Source: Escallonia rubra
Taxonomy: Eukaryota > Streptophyta > Magnoliopsida > Escalloniales > Escalloniaceae
DNA: 64,000 nucleotides
Direction of reading: 5' to 3'
Assembly: GCA_033065855.1 (NCBI GenBank)
Contig: JAVXUO010001518.1
Location: 29,498-93,497 of the forward strand
Position numbers and translations under genes: made by a program
In this document: positions 33,294 through 46,118 of the stretch, piece by piece
How positions within the stretch are numbered: position 1 is the first letter of the stretch
Layout of the letters: every line of letters begins with the position of its first letter
Notes under the pieces: generated by a model
Seen by the model: only the letters and a program-made list of their open reading frames with translations
Told to the model about the DNA's origin: nothing
Databases searched by the model: none

Positions 33294-36179
33294 ACACATG
33301 TGCGAGCTTGGTACATATTTAGTCATCGTCCAAACACATGTGTTTGGATGGAAAATTTTAAAATATCTTGCATTTCAAAATTTATTCATTTTAAAAATTC
33401 GCTGATTTATAAATTTATGGAATTGCAAATTTAGTGTTTTGGGCAGTTTTGAGGAAGCGAGTATTTTATACGTAGATTTACAAGTGAAAATTTCAGCCCA
33501 GATAATTATTTGATGGAGACAAAAAAAGTCACTTTCTCCGTACATTTGTGGTAAAGATTTGCCAAATAACTAGTCTGGACTGTAGAGGGGATTTTTAGCA
33601 AACCAAATTTCCTTTTCAAATCCCTCCTCAAATTTGATAAATTCATCTCATCATAATCCAAACAAGAAATTTGGTGTGATGTATTTGCAAATCCTCTATA
33701 AAAGTCAAATTCTCAGTTCAATTACTTCATCCAAACACGCTCATATTAGCAATTGTATATTGATATTCGATGAATTAAATAACAACTTCAGCAGTTTGTC
33801 TTCGAGCAAACCGCTTTGAAACAATCCACCTCGGAAAGAAGATTTTAGGGAATTGCCATCTTATTTAATTTAAACACGAAAAAATAAGAAAAAGGTGAGA
33901 AATGACTCTAAAATGTCCAAAGGACAACTAAGTCTATCGGAAACAAGTAAATGGGTTCGGGGACTAAGTTATATGGCGAGAAGATGTTAGGCACCAGCCA
34001 TACCCTTTCGGTCTCTACTTCATTTTGATTATTTTTTGCCTTTTAACATATAACACATAAACATATAATAAATCTTATGTAAGTTTATTATTCGATTATT
34101 GGCTTGAACTCGACATCGGGGGTCGAATGATAAGTATTCGGCCTGACAATCTGGAATAAAAACCATCGTACTTTGACTCTGATCCTAAGGGAGGCGACCT
34201 ACATTTCGGTCTTAGACTCGAACTAAGAAATGAAAATGACTTTTTTTTTTGTAATTTTTGTAATAGAAATGAAATGTAAACGCAGTAAATAAGAACAATT
34301 CTAGGTTTCTTAAACTAGACTAGAAAGGTATTAAATATACCCCGCAAGTCTGCTTGTCTAGATGACTCCAGAACGCTCTACGAAGGATTCATGATGCAAG
34401 AAACTCGAGAATATTTTGAAGTGAATATGAATGGTTAGTTCCTCTTAAGAAATGATAGACCATTTTCAAGAGAAATAGTGTAAAAGCTCTACGGACAAAA
34501 AAGCTGAGATCCTTCAAAATGTAGGCCAAAGGCCCTATGTATAGAGCTCTGCGCCCCAAATGATAAGATGACCGTATCAATCTACAATCTAATGATAAGA
34601 CAGAATATTGAATGAAAATTGCAGATTGACAAAAGTTGACTAGCCAACCGGTTTCTCAAAAATCGGCCGGTTCATCCTATATTTTTATAATATTTTTTTT
34701 GAATTTCGAGATATTATCAGATCCTAATTCGGTATTTATTTCTGATTTTTCAAATTGGATATACCAGATTCGGCAATTATCTTTTATATCTCACATAAAT
34801 AATTGATTTAATCACCAGCATCAAGGAATATTCACAAACAATTCTTGAAATTATCTAGATATATCAAAATTTAGACATGGAGTGGACTGATATATTTAGA
34901 CTGGACTGAGCCGAGGACAGACAATTGAACTGCTAAACTGAACTAGAGGGTTAATTTTATGCTACACCTCATACTTAAGGGCTAATTGCACCTAGCACCC
35001 CGTGGTTTCAACCTTGGCACTCATCACCAAAGTTTTGAAAATATTGGTATCCGGTACCAATTGATGGTCAAGATAGGCTTTGACTAAACGACTATTAGTT
35101 TTTAAGGGTAAATATGTCTTTTTACCTATTAAATCTATGTGTCATTCTAGTCCATATCGGTTATACACACAGCCCCTCTATCTTTTTCCAGTCTCTCTCT
35201 CAATTGGAAAATGACACACACACATACACCCCCCCCCCCTCTCTCTCTCTCTCACTATGTGTGTGTGTGTGTGTGTGTATCCTGCAAATGCAACTCATAT
35301 AATCTTCTTACACACACACACACACACATACACACCACCACCTGATCTCACGCGGCCGTTACACATGCAGAAATGCAAGCTCCCCTCTCTCTCTCAATTT
35401 CTCTATGTTTCTCCCTCTAATCCTTCACCAACACCAATTTTTTGGATCCCTTACCCGAATGTTTTTCGTTTTAATTGAGATTGGGCTTTGAAGACATCTT
35501 ATCGCTTTGTAATGTGTGGGGTTGTGTGATTGTGGTTGATTAATTATGGGATTGAGGTTGACTGACTGAGTGAAGGATTGATGGGTTTGTGATGGGTATA
35601 GGTGGTGCAAGTTTGATGGGTTTGGGAGTGGGAGAATAGAGGATTTATAGAGTGGGAAAATCGAGGATTTGGGGAGTGTGTAACAATGTGTAAAACTGAT
35701 TTACCGGGAGATTATTGCAGTAGAGGGCACACGGTGTCGAATCTGCTGTCGACAAGGCTTAGTCTGTGAATTCTAGTGAAGGTTGTAGAGTATTGTACTA
35801 ATGAGTTAGAGTTCGCAAGGAGTGGAAAGGAATGGTGGAGTTCCTGCCGTTGATGAAAGGATCGATGTCGGCGGCAAAATCGGCACTGATCGGTTGAAAA
35901 TCTATCTCTGTACCATGCACATTACAAACACATAGAAAGAAATGAGCAATGTTTTTCCTGTATTTGAATACTAATTTGCACAAAAGATAGAGGTGGAGGC
36001 AGGGAATGTAGAGAAAGAAACAATCCAGAGAATTGTATCCCTTTCAAGAGGGAGAGAGGGGGGGGGGATATGCAAAATCTGTTGGGGAGGTACAGAAATA
36101 TGAGACACGTAGGTTGCCATCTAGATGTCACATAGATGTCATCTTGGACACAATAACCGAACTAACTATTTTGCCCCTT
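33294..36179. repeat. Tandem segmental duplication, copy 2 (2886 bp)
   Basis: This copy is nearly identical to copy 1. Long perfect stretches are interrupted by a few clustered differences, for example 33550-33605 against 30660-30715, and 34160-34215 against 31270-31330. The copy ends at TTGCCCCTT (36171-36179), where unduplicated sequence (AAAAACTAATAGTCG) continues. Confidence 0.95.
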
Positions 36180-36340
36180 AAAAACTAATAGTCGTGTGGT
36201 CAAAAGGCATTTTGAGCGTCATTTGGTGATGGAAGCAAAAATATTTTTGAATTTTTAGTGCTGGATGCCAATTTTAGAACCACGGGGTGATAGGTGTAAT
36301 TAACTCCTAAGTATGTGGTGTAGCGTAAAATTATTCTCTG
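34945..36340. mobile_element. Non-autonomous Mutator-like element with long inverted repeats
   Basis: The left arm (about 34945-35125: GAGGGTTAATTTTATGCTACACC...CACCCCGTGGTTTC...ACTATTAGTTTTTAAGGG) is complementary, with some divergence, to the right arm (about 36173-36340). Arms of about 170 bp and GGGTTAATT-type ends suggest a Mutator-like element. Candidate 9-bp flanks CTGAACTAG and CTGGACTGG match imperfectly. The interior is non-coding with CA, GT and CT microsatellites. A second copy, lacking its right arm, lies at about 32060-33293. Confidence 0.65.
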
Positions 36341-36579
36341 GACTGGACAACTAGACTTGACTGGACCAAATTAAATTAGTTAAGCCATATTACCAGGCCT
36401 AACCCTTAATAATAAACTCTAATTAATAATGAAGCCCGACATTTATTTAATTAATAATGACTACGAAAATAGGGTGTCTATAGATATGATCTATCCTGGT
36501 AATGTAAATACGAAAAACCTTACAAGAACAAGGTCGATTAGTACTACTAATAAAAACCTAAGTTATTATATCATACCAA
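36341..36579. other. Spacer before Helitron A
   Basis: AT-rich; no feature recognised. Confidence 0.5.
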
Positions 36580-39558
36580 TCTATATAACATATAATAAGC
36601 GAAGCGAGAAAAGTATTGATAGCTTCTTTGTGCGACATATAATCGTTTCTTTGTATGACACGTCATCAGATCTTTATTTTAAGATTAATTAACTTCTATA
36701 TTAGTAAGTCGTTTTTACTTTAAAACCTAATTTTAATCATTTGAAAATTCTACCTAATCAATATACTAATCTATTAAGACTTATCGTTTCTTTGTATGAC
36801 ACGTCATCAGATCTTTATTTTAATATTAATTAACTTCTATATTAGTAAGTCGTATTTACTTTAAAACCTAATTCTAATCATTTTAAAATTTCACCTAATC
36901 AATATACTAATCTATTAAGACTTCTTTTTTTTACTTTTACTTCCTTAAAAGTTTATAAAAACTAATTCTAATCATTCTAAAACTCTATTTTATCATTATA
37001 CTAACTTATTAGTACTTAATAATGGCTATGGTATCTCAAAACTACTTTCTAATATGAATACAAAAACTCATATAAATAAAAAACGAAAATAATACTTTTG
37101 ATTTAGAAGAAAATTTTAATTACAATATACTAATCTACTAAGACTTTATTTTGACAATCATGTCCTTAAAAGTATTGTATCTTCAAAACTAATTTCTAAT
37201 ATAAATATAAAAACTCTCGGACTTATAAATTGGGATATTCCCGAAATCACAAAGAAAAAAGAAAAGCAACTTTGACAAAAAAAGAAGTGACTAGGACAAA
37301 AATAAACAAGTGGCTTAGACGTCAGACTCCGTCACTTCTTTCCGTCCTATCCTATTGTTGAGATACTTNAGGCACTAAGTCCATAGCTAAACAAATAAGA
37401 AGATGAAGGCCTCTATGAAGAAAGAAGGAATAAGAATTATATATATATAATAAAAATAGTACTTTCGATTTAAAAAAGAATTTATGTTATAATTAAGATT
37501 AAACAACTTACGAGACTTAGAAAAAAATAATCTAACAATTGATTTGAATTTTGATAGGAACCTTATTTTTACATTTGATTAATTATGCAAGAATAATGAA
37601 GGTTGTATAATTTAAAAATTAATTCTAAACATTTTAGAACTCAACCTAATCAATACACTTACTTTTTATGACTTAATTTTGACTACTGTATTCTTAAAAT
37701 CACTCATTAACGTGAATGTAAAAATTTATATATTGAAAAAATTAAAAAATAAAATATTAGATTTAGAAGGAAAAAAATTACGTTCTAATTGAGTTAAATG
37801 TACTATCATTATTCAAATATATTTACATATACGTAATATATATAAGATAATCATCGTTAAAAATGAATAATGCGATATATAAAAAAAATAAACAAATTAT
37901 AAGTCAGAATAAGACCTCACGACCACTAAACTGGTTATATTCTATATATAAGAATTTAGAAGAAAAAAATTCAAACTCTTTATTATGATTTATTGTTGAA
38001 ACTTTTGTGCTATAATTCTCGCAATATTGGTAAACCTTATAAATGTAGAAAATTAATTGTACAATGTTGAAAATTTATGCTACAAAGATATCTTTACAGA
38101 TTAGGCTTTGATTTTGACTATTAAAACCTGGATTAGATTGTCATGCAATTTTTGCGTTATATTTTCATACGCATATATGTTAATTTAGTTCATTTGAATT
38201 ATAAGTAGAAAGAATAACGAGTAAATTATGTTACTACCGCTTGACGATGTAAAAAAAAGCTAAAAGAATGCAAAAATCTAGCGACGACATTATAATACAA
38301 TCTACTCATTGTTCAGAGGAACTAAAGCAAACATATATACATATACAAATATTCTACAACAATTGCATGACTATCTAATCAATACTGCAATTTTAAATGT
38401 GTATGAGACGAACAAATATTCTACTAGATACCATGTTTGTATCTTAATGTTGGTGATTTCTTGAAACAATGATTCATGAAAAAGATAAGAATGGACTATG
38501 AGATTTACGATTCCGAAAATAAAGAACTCTTAACCTCACTTTTTAAGTTAAGAGACTTTATTTCGAAAGGTTACAGGTTGGATTACTAAAAGAACTTGAT
38601 AGTAATATAGTCTTGATAAGTTACATGAAACTGTTACAAATAAAGTATTAAAAATTTCTTACCAACAATTATAATTTCAGTTAAAGTAGATTTCTTTTTC
38701 CCATAAGATGTTAATCTCTTTCTGTTTCATGAAATGTGGTATGCATTTATATACTTTTTGTAACTTTTTAAAATATTTTATTAACTTACTCGAGCTTGAC
38801 TATTTAGACTAAAATTTAGATTGAAAACCTTATTATATCTGAAGATAAATCTTACTTAGTAAGTATGGTTATTGTATACTTTGTGAAATCTTGGTTAAAA
38901 TTTATTCAACAATTTCCCTATTACGGGGTTTTGAACTATCCTATATAGTCATGTTCGTTAAATATTTTAAACTTTATATAATTACCTCATACATTGATTA
39001 CTAATTTTCCTGTATACTTAGTTAGTGGATTACATTTGCTTCTAAAAATGGCAAATTATTCTTACTTAATTAGTCGTGTTGATTAAATTTTATAAATCAC
39101 ATGCTATAAACAAATATATGGACCAAAATTTTCTCTATAAAAAATAAACACATATGTAATTAACGTTATAGGCAACTCATTCAAATGTAAAAATTATTTT
39201 CAAAAGATACTTAGAAAATAATAAAAATGTCTTGCATAATAGAAAATTGATTTTCTCAATATGTTCTCCGATATTAGTAGAATTTACTTTTTTTTTTGTA
39301 TATTAAATAAACTTTTAATATTTGTTCATCTATATAATTATCAAATCGAAATTAAAAAATATGCACAGGGATATTACTTATTGATATTCACAATAAGGGT
39401 TAATTTATTTTATTACAAGAAAGTTCAAACCAAAAATTAAAGTGACTATCTTTGATAAAATAACAATAAAATTATAAGATTATGCAATATATTTTATTAT
39501 GCATTAATAAATTAGTGTTGATAAACCGTCCCGTGCTTGGCACGGGATTCTGGGCTAG
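36580..39558 (+). mobile_element. Non-autonomous Helitron A
   Basis: It begins TCTATATAACATATAATAAGCGAAGCGAG directly after A and ends with a perfect 7-bp stem-loop (CCCGTGC TTG GCACGGG, 39530-39546), eight bases, then CTAG followed by T. All four Helitron marks are present: A/T target, 5' TC, 3' hairpin and CTRR. It contains a tandem duplication of about 138 bp near the 5' end (36640-36920), a central imperfect palindrome (about 38118-38395) and a 220-bp insert next to a TA tract (about 37217-37440). No Rep/helicase gene. One undetermined base (N) is at 37369. Confidence 0.88.
36640..36920. repeat. 138-bp tandem duplication in Helitron A
   Basis: Two copies begin ATCGTTTCTTTGTATGACACG and differ at a few positions. 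Confidence 0.85.
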
Positions 39559-40804
39559 TATAGCGTAATGATAGTGTGATATAGCGTAATGATAGAAAGA
39601 AACTGAAATGAGAAATTACTACTTTTTTTCCTAGTTCAATGTCTTGCTTGCTTATGCCTGTGAGGATGATGGCGTTTTTGTTTCGTTTATTCTGTTCGAT
39701 TGGGTGTGGGGTTGGGTTAGCAGGCATGACCACCCATGTGGAGCAATCTCAAAATTGCCAAACTTCCAGTCATAAGCATGTACCATACTTTGTAAGGATT
39801 CAAGTCATGCATCTACAACTATGCTTATATGTGCAAATCATACATTTATGTGCAATTATCACATAACCCATGGTATATGTTTTATCAGTTCATTGTATTC
39901 GCTTCAAACTGAACCTTTACAGAAGATAAAAAAATTAATAGTTTGGACCACTGATTCAAATACAAGTGAGAACCGTTTTGAGCAGAGAAAATGGCAAAAG
40001 ATGGTCTTTTGCTGGTAAGACCACGGATTGCTGGGCTTTCTTTTACTCACACTATAAGTTACTGCTCAACGATCACGTCATTTGGTTTCTCAAGTCATCC
40101 AATCATTTGCTTGGCATCCAAACAATTACAAAGAGTTACTCTGCGTAGTTTACCCTATAGATCAGAGAGCAGCTACCATCAAGCAGAGAGCAGCTACCAT
40201 CAAGCAGGTGCTAAACCATAAAATAAAATGGTTAAGTTTACAAGTTCCAACTTCATGTCCTTTCTTACAATAGGTTAGGTACCCCAATGATAGTTTACCC
40301 TATTTACGAGTAAATCCAATACCAGAAAAATGGCATCAACTGACTCCCCACATCCTGAGATTCCATATACTTCGTTTGACCAAGTTAAAAAATTCCCCCA
40401 CGCGCAGGCGAATCACTTGGGGCTTGCAACTGGATGCTTTTGCCGAAAAACTCAGCACGTCCTCGCTTCAGGCATGCAGCGAAGGTAATCAACAACCCAT
40501 ATATTTCGTTCATAAACCAGTCGGATACATGGACCTTCGAAAAGTCTCCAACCACAAGTAAGACGGTTCACCCGGCCAGGGAACTCAAGAGTACTTTCCT
40601 GGCTGCGCATGGTTCTGGGTCGTTAATGTTGAAGCCTGAGCCGGATCATTCACTTGGATTGCTGGCTGTTGCGGATGATATCCGGGATAATCCTTAAGTG
40701 GCTCGTGAATAGACATGTACCAACAACATTGGTAACTCGCGGAAGTGTTTCCGGCAAGGAAACTCCAATGCTAAAGTTAGAATGTGTTTGAAGAGAATCT
40801 GACA
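39559..40804. other. Intergenic stretch, no recognised gene
   Basis: Short plus-strand frames at 39639-39866 and 40376-40697 have no domain I recognise. A 21-bp direct duplication (AGAGAGCAGCTACCATCAAGC) is at about 40165-40206. The second frame could be a remnant exon; coding is unproven. Confidence 0.4.
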
Positions 40805-40822
40805 GTATTTGTTAAATAATAT

Positions 40823-41248
40823 TGTTGCGTGGTGGGCACAATAAAGGGGGAAATATATTTGCAGCGGGAATACTTAGAGTATTATAGTAGAAGAGGAGGA
40901 AGTGAAGAGGAAAAACACACTTGGATATTTTTTTCTACTCAATCAATACTTCTATTTCATAGAAGAACTTACGCACTCACTCTTTTCATTACAATACTCA
41001 CTCTAAATTTTTCCACACAACTAAAATAACTAGGTGATACACCTTTTTATACTAAGACATTAAAGACTCTTTTAATATCCTAAACATAACTTCCCAAACC
41101 TTTCACTTTTCATCTTCCTAATTAATCCCGCATAGGTTATGAGTAACTCCTCTAACCTTTCACTTTTCACCTTCTCTTCATTTATTCATGCCTTGATTCT
41201 TCCTCATCAATTGTCATAACTTTGTAAAATTAAGATTAACTCTCAACA
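40823..41248 (-). repeat. 3' LTR of copia element C
   Basis: 426 bp, TG...CA. The gag-pol reading frame runs through the purine tract to the LTR edge. Confidence 0.93.
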
Positions 41249-44200
41249 CGCCCCCCTAAGCTTGATTCTCTCATTCTAAGTCGACTTTGTAGCTTCTCGA
41301 AGACTTCTCTATTCAGGGGCTTTGTGAAGATATTCGCAACTTGATCTTCGGACTTCACAAACTTGACTTGGACTTGTTTCTTAGCAATGCTCTCACGGAT
41401 GAAATGATACCGTGTATCGATGTGCTTGCTTCGATCATGAAAGACTGGATTTTTAGCAAGAGTTATGGCTGACTTGTTATCGACATAAATCTGTGTCGAT
41501 TCATTTTGAATAAAACTGAGCTCCTTTTAAGCAAACTTCTTAGCCATATCGCATGGCAAACAGTCAAAGTTGCAGCCACATATTCAGCTTCACATGTCGA
41601 TAGAGTCACTATCGATTGTTTCTTTGATGTCCATGTGAATGCTGCTTCACCAAAATAGAAAACGAATCCAGTTGTACTTTTTCGATCATCCACGTCTCTA
41701 GCCCAATTACTGTCACTATATCCTACTAATTTCATATCACATGATGCAGGAGAAAATATGCCAAGATCAATAGTACTTTTAAGGTAGCGAAGTATCATTT
41801 TCTCCACTTTGAAGTGATAAGTTGTCAGATTCTCCATATATCGACTGATATAACCAACTGCATATAGGATATCAGGCCTGGTGCACGTCAAATACCTCAA
41901 ACTACCAACCAAGCTTCTGAACAAGGTCTGATCGATTGGTCCTTCTCTGACGTGTCTCGACAGCTTCTGAACAAGGTCTGATCGATTAGACCTTCTTTGG
42001 CGTGTCTCGACATCTTCTTTTCAACCTCGATGGGAATACTGATTGGGTTGCAATTTTCCATATTGAACCTCTTCAACACTTCTTTTGCATATGCTTCTTG
42101 TGAGATGAAAATCCCATCATCTATTTGCTTTACCTCGATCCCAAGATAATATGACATCAAGCCGATATCAGACATTTCAAACTCCTTGGCCATTTCCTTC
42201 TTGAAATCATCAAACATCTTTACACAATTGCCTATATAGATTAAATCATTGACATATAAACAGACTATCAAGATGTCACCTTTTCCATTCATCTTGGCGT
42301 AGAGAGCATGCTCATGTGGGCACTTCTTAAAGTCTCTCTCTTGAAAATACTTGTCGATGCAACTGTTCCACGCCCTTGGCGCTTGCTTCAACCCATATAG
42401 GGCCATCTTCAACCTTAGTACTTTGTCTTCATGGCCTTGAACAACATATCCTTCAGGTTGTTCGATATAGACTTCTTCATCAAGAAAACCATTAAGGAAA
42501 GCTGATTTCACATCCATCTGATGGATCTTCCATTTGCTTAAAGCTGCTAGAGATATCAACAGTCGTATTGTTTCCAATTGAGCGACTGGGGCGAAGACTT
42601 CATCATAGTCGATTTCAGCCCTTTGCTTGTATCATTTGACAACAAGCCTTGCTTTGTATCTCTCAACTTCTCCTTTGAAAAAAAATTTCACTTTATAAAC
42701 CCATTTTACACCAATAGGATTCTTTCCCGATTGAAGAGTCGTCAGCTCCTAAGTATCATTCTTCTCGATGACACCAATCCCTTCATTCATGGCCTTCCTC
42801 CATATCTCACTTATTGATGCCTCATCAAAATCGATTGGCTCAGTATCGGCAAAGAGACAAAACATGCTTTGGTTCCGGTTCAAGTCATCATAAATTTCCT
42901 CCAGAGATCTCTTGCCTTGTGGCCATGTCTTGACAGGACTATCGACCGATGATGATGATGGACTCGATTGAGTCGGAGATACGGGACTCGAGGGAGTCAC
43001 AGGTTCTATCGGCTCCTCTTCTACCTCTTTTCTATCTGTATCGATCGGATAGAAAACATACTGCTCCTTGTCTCTATCAGTCCAGTCCCACAAGTTCTTC
43101 TCATCGAAAGTCACGTCTCGACTGACTTTCATCTTCTTATCAATATGATTGTACAACTTGTACCCTTTTGACTCTTGACTGTAACTAATAAAGATGAACT
43201 TCTCACTTTTATCATCGAGCTTATTCCTTTGCTGATCAGGAATATGCACATATGCAATGCTTCCAAATGCTTTCAAGTGGGACACAGTTGGCTTGAACCC
43301 ACTCGAAGCCTTTTGTGGTGTTTGATTCCACACACTCCCTATTGGTCATCAATTGGATAGATACACAGCACAATCCACCGCTTCAGCCCCAATTTTTTTG
43401 GGCGAATTCTTGCTCTTCAACATGCTTCGAGTCATATTCACTATCGACTGATTCTTTCTTTCCACCACTACATTCTGTTGGGGTGAGTACGGAATGGTAA
43501 GCGGTCCACATATGTCATTCTCTTCATAGGATGCCATGAACTCTTTAGATATGAACTCTCCACCTCGATCAGATCTTATCGCCTTAATCTGATATCCACT
43601 ATGCTTCTCCATAAGAGCCTTAAACCTCTTGAAGGTTGAAAATACCTCTGACTTTTGCTTGAGGAAATAAACTCATGTTTTCCTACTATAGTCATTAATG
43701 AACAGTAAAAAATATTTGTTCTTACCAAGAGATGCTGGATCGATTGGACCACACACATCAATGTGTATCAGCTCCAACCGCGCTTTTGCTCTTGATATCG
43801 ACTCCTTTAGGAAACTGTGTCGATGTTGCTTCCCGATAAGACAAGCCTCGCAGAGTTCGTCTGGCTGATCTATCGATGGTAATCCTTTTACCATATTCTT
43901 CGTCGATAGCAATTTTAGACCTCCAAAATTGAAATGTCCAAGCCTCAAATGCCATAACCAAGATTGGTTATCAAAATAGGCCTTCAAACATTTAGGCGCA
44001 TCATGATGAATATTCATCAAGAACATCTTGTTGCTCGACATCGGAACACGAGCGATTAAGCTCCCTCTATCATCTCTCAAATAAAGACATTTGTCTTTCA
44101 TATGGATGTCGTAGCCTTTCTCCAACAGTTGGCCCATGCTCAAAATTTTTGCCTTCATCTCCGGAACATAATAAACATTTGAGATAAACTAGTGGCCTTC

Positions 44201-45375
44201 ATCCATCAATATGATCATAATTTTGCCTTTGTCTTTGACCGGGATTTTGGACATGCCTCCAAATGTAATTTTTCCCGTCACCGATTCATCCATCTCGATA
44301 AACATGTGTTTGTAGCCACACATGTGATTGCTGGCACCAGTATCAAGATACCAAGAATTCTCTTTTTCTTCTTTTGATCTATCGTGTGCTAACAAGACCG
44401 TGTCATCGCCCACCTTATTTTCCTCAGCATAATGGGCCTTCACATTTTCCTCCTTTTGTTTGTCTCGACACTCCCAAGAGTAGTGTATGTACCGATGACA
44501 CATGAAACATTTAACGTCTTTCTTGTTTTGGCGTTGATAATAACCACATCTTCCTCGACCTCGTCCTCGTCCTCTCGATGGACAAGATTCTGAACCCAAT
44601 TCATGATTGTTATACTGAGTTTATACACCACGACCTCTGCCATGACCTCGTCCGCGGCCTCGTCCACGGCCTCTACCTCAACCACCTTCGATTCTTGTTG
44701 GTGTCGTCTTTCCTCTCATTGATATTCATCTTGGTTTGAAGAGCTTGCTCGATATGCTCTTTGTTTTCTTTTGATTTTGTCCTCATGGACTTGCAATTTT
44801 CCCATAGAGCTCATCGACCGTCATAGTCTCGGTGTCGTTGGACTCCTCGATAGCAACAACTATATGGTCGAATTTTGGATCAAGGGATCGAAGGATCTTC
44901 TCGACACCCTGACTATCTTCCATTTCTTCAGTATTTTTTTTAAGGTTGTTCACAACCGATAGAACTCTAGAGATGTAGTCAATTATCGTCTCAGAGTCTT
45001 TCATTTGTAAACACTCAAATTCACCTTGAAGGCTTTGGAGTCGCACCTTTTTCACCTTATCAATGCCTTTAAAAACATTTTCCAACGTATCGCATGCTCT
45101 CTTCGCGGTGGTGGCCTGCGCAATCTTCTAAAAAATATTGTCATCGACGCCAAGTTGGATGAGTGAAAGAGCCTTTGATCTTTCACTCAGGCTTCTTTGG
45201 TAGCCTTCTCCACGGCTTGACTAGAACCAATCAAGTTTTTCGGTTCCACATATTATTCTTCTACTGCCTCCCAAACATCTTGTCCACCAAGAAAGATTCT
45301 CATTTGGATGTTCCACCTTTCATAGTTGTCTTTCAGGAGCTTTGGAAAAGAAAATGCTCCACTTATTGCCGCCAT
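41249..45375 (-). pseudogene. Degenerate gag-pol of copia element C
   Basis: All domains of a complete copia polyprotein occur in order: gag from ATG 45375 (FPKLLKDNYERWNIQM, UBN2 region to about 44783), zinc knuckle CFMCHRYIHYSWEC, protease WYLDTGASNHM (44189-44599), GAG-pre-integrase LWHLRLGHFN, integrase (HIDVCGPI, IRSDRGGEF, SPQQNVVVERKN) and reverse transcriptase (41897-42577). RNase H follows (GYSDSNWARD, VDNKSAITLAKNP), ending IFTKPLNREVF near 41300. At least six stops or frameshifts interrupt it. The RT catalytic box reads YVND instead of YVDD. A direct duplication of about 51 bp at 41912-42013 splits the RT/RNase H frame. It cannot produce a working polyprotein. Confidence 0.95.
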
Positions 45376-45400
45376 TAGAACCTCCACTCTGGTACCACTT

Positions 45401-45814
45401 TGTTACGTGATAGGTACAATAAAAGAGGGAAGCAGCGAAAATACTTTGAGTATTATGGTAGAGGAGGAGGAAGTGGAGAGGAAAAACACACTTGAATATT
45501 TTTCTCTACTCAATCAACACTTCTATAAAACAACTTACTCACTCACTCTTTTCATTACAATACTCTCTCTTAACTTTTCCACACAACTAAAATAACTAGG
45601 TGATACACCTTTTTATACTAAGACATTAGAGACTCTTTTAATATCCTAAAGATAACTCCCTAAACCTTTCACTTTTCATCTTCCTAATTAATCCCTCATA
45701 GGTTATGAGTAACTCCTTTAACCTTTCATTTTTCACCTTCTTTTCATTTATTCAAGTCTTGATTCTTCCTCATCAATTGTCATGACTTTGTAGAATCAAG
45801 ATTAACTCTCAACA
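45401..45814 (-). repeat. 5' LTR of copia element C
   Basis: 414 bp, TG...CA, followed on the minus strand by the primer site at 45397-45387. Confidence 0.93.
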
Positions 45815-45992
45815 AATATTAGATCAATCTAGAATTCTTAAGTTTAACTTTTAAATAAGAAGTGATTAGTTATCTTTGGAAATAATATTGTTAGGTTGAG
45901 TTATCTTTAGATTTGAACTATCCACTACACATGTATAGGTGCTTGACTCAACCAACATAATATGAATGAAATCCTACTTTTATATTTCATTA

Positions 45993-46007
45993 TGGTATCA
46001 GAGCAGG
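45993..46007 (+). other. Primer binding site of LTR element D
   Basis: TGGTATCAGAGCAGG, complementary to the 3' end of initiator tRNA-Met, directly follows the left LTR. Confidence 0.88.
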
Positions 46008-46118
46008 ACGATCCCATATTATTATTTTGAGAGTCATCTAAGTGCTTCAGCATTTGCCTGGCCGCACATGTATTTATCTCTTTTTTGCTTTTGTTGCTTA
46101 TCTAGGTGCAATAAACTA

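Larger units (their letters stand above)
40823..45814 (-). mobile_element. Complete but dead Ty1/copia element C inserted in the left LTR of D
   Basis: LTRs at 40823-41248 and 45401-45814 share TG...CA ends (TGTTRCGTGRTRGG...CTCTCAACA) and most of their sequence. The element is flanked by a perfect AATAT duplication (40818-40822, 45815-45819). On the minus strand a primer site (TGGTACCAGAG, 45397-45387) follows the 5' LTR, and a purine tract (AGGGGGGCG, 41257-41249) precedes the 3' LTR. The two LTRs differ by visible substitutions and small indels, so the insertion is not very recent. Confidence 0.96.

Noticed and set aside
32320-35500. Genes suggested by duplicated frames of 60-90 codons in both tandem copies
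   Set aside because: They are translations of CA, GT and CT microsatellites and flanks; identical in both copies because the DNA is duplicated.
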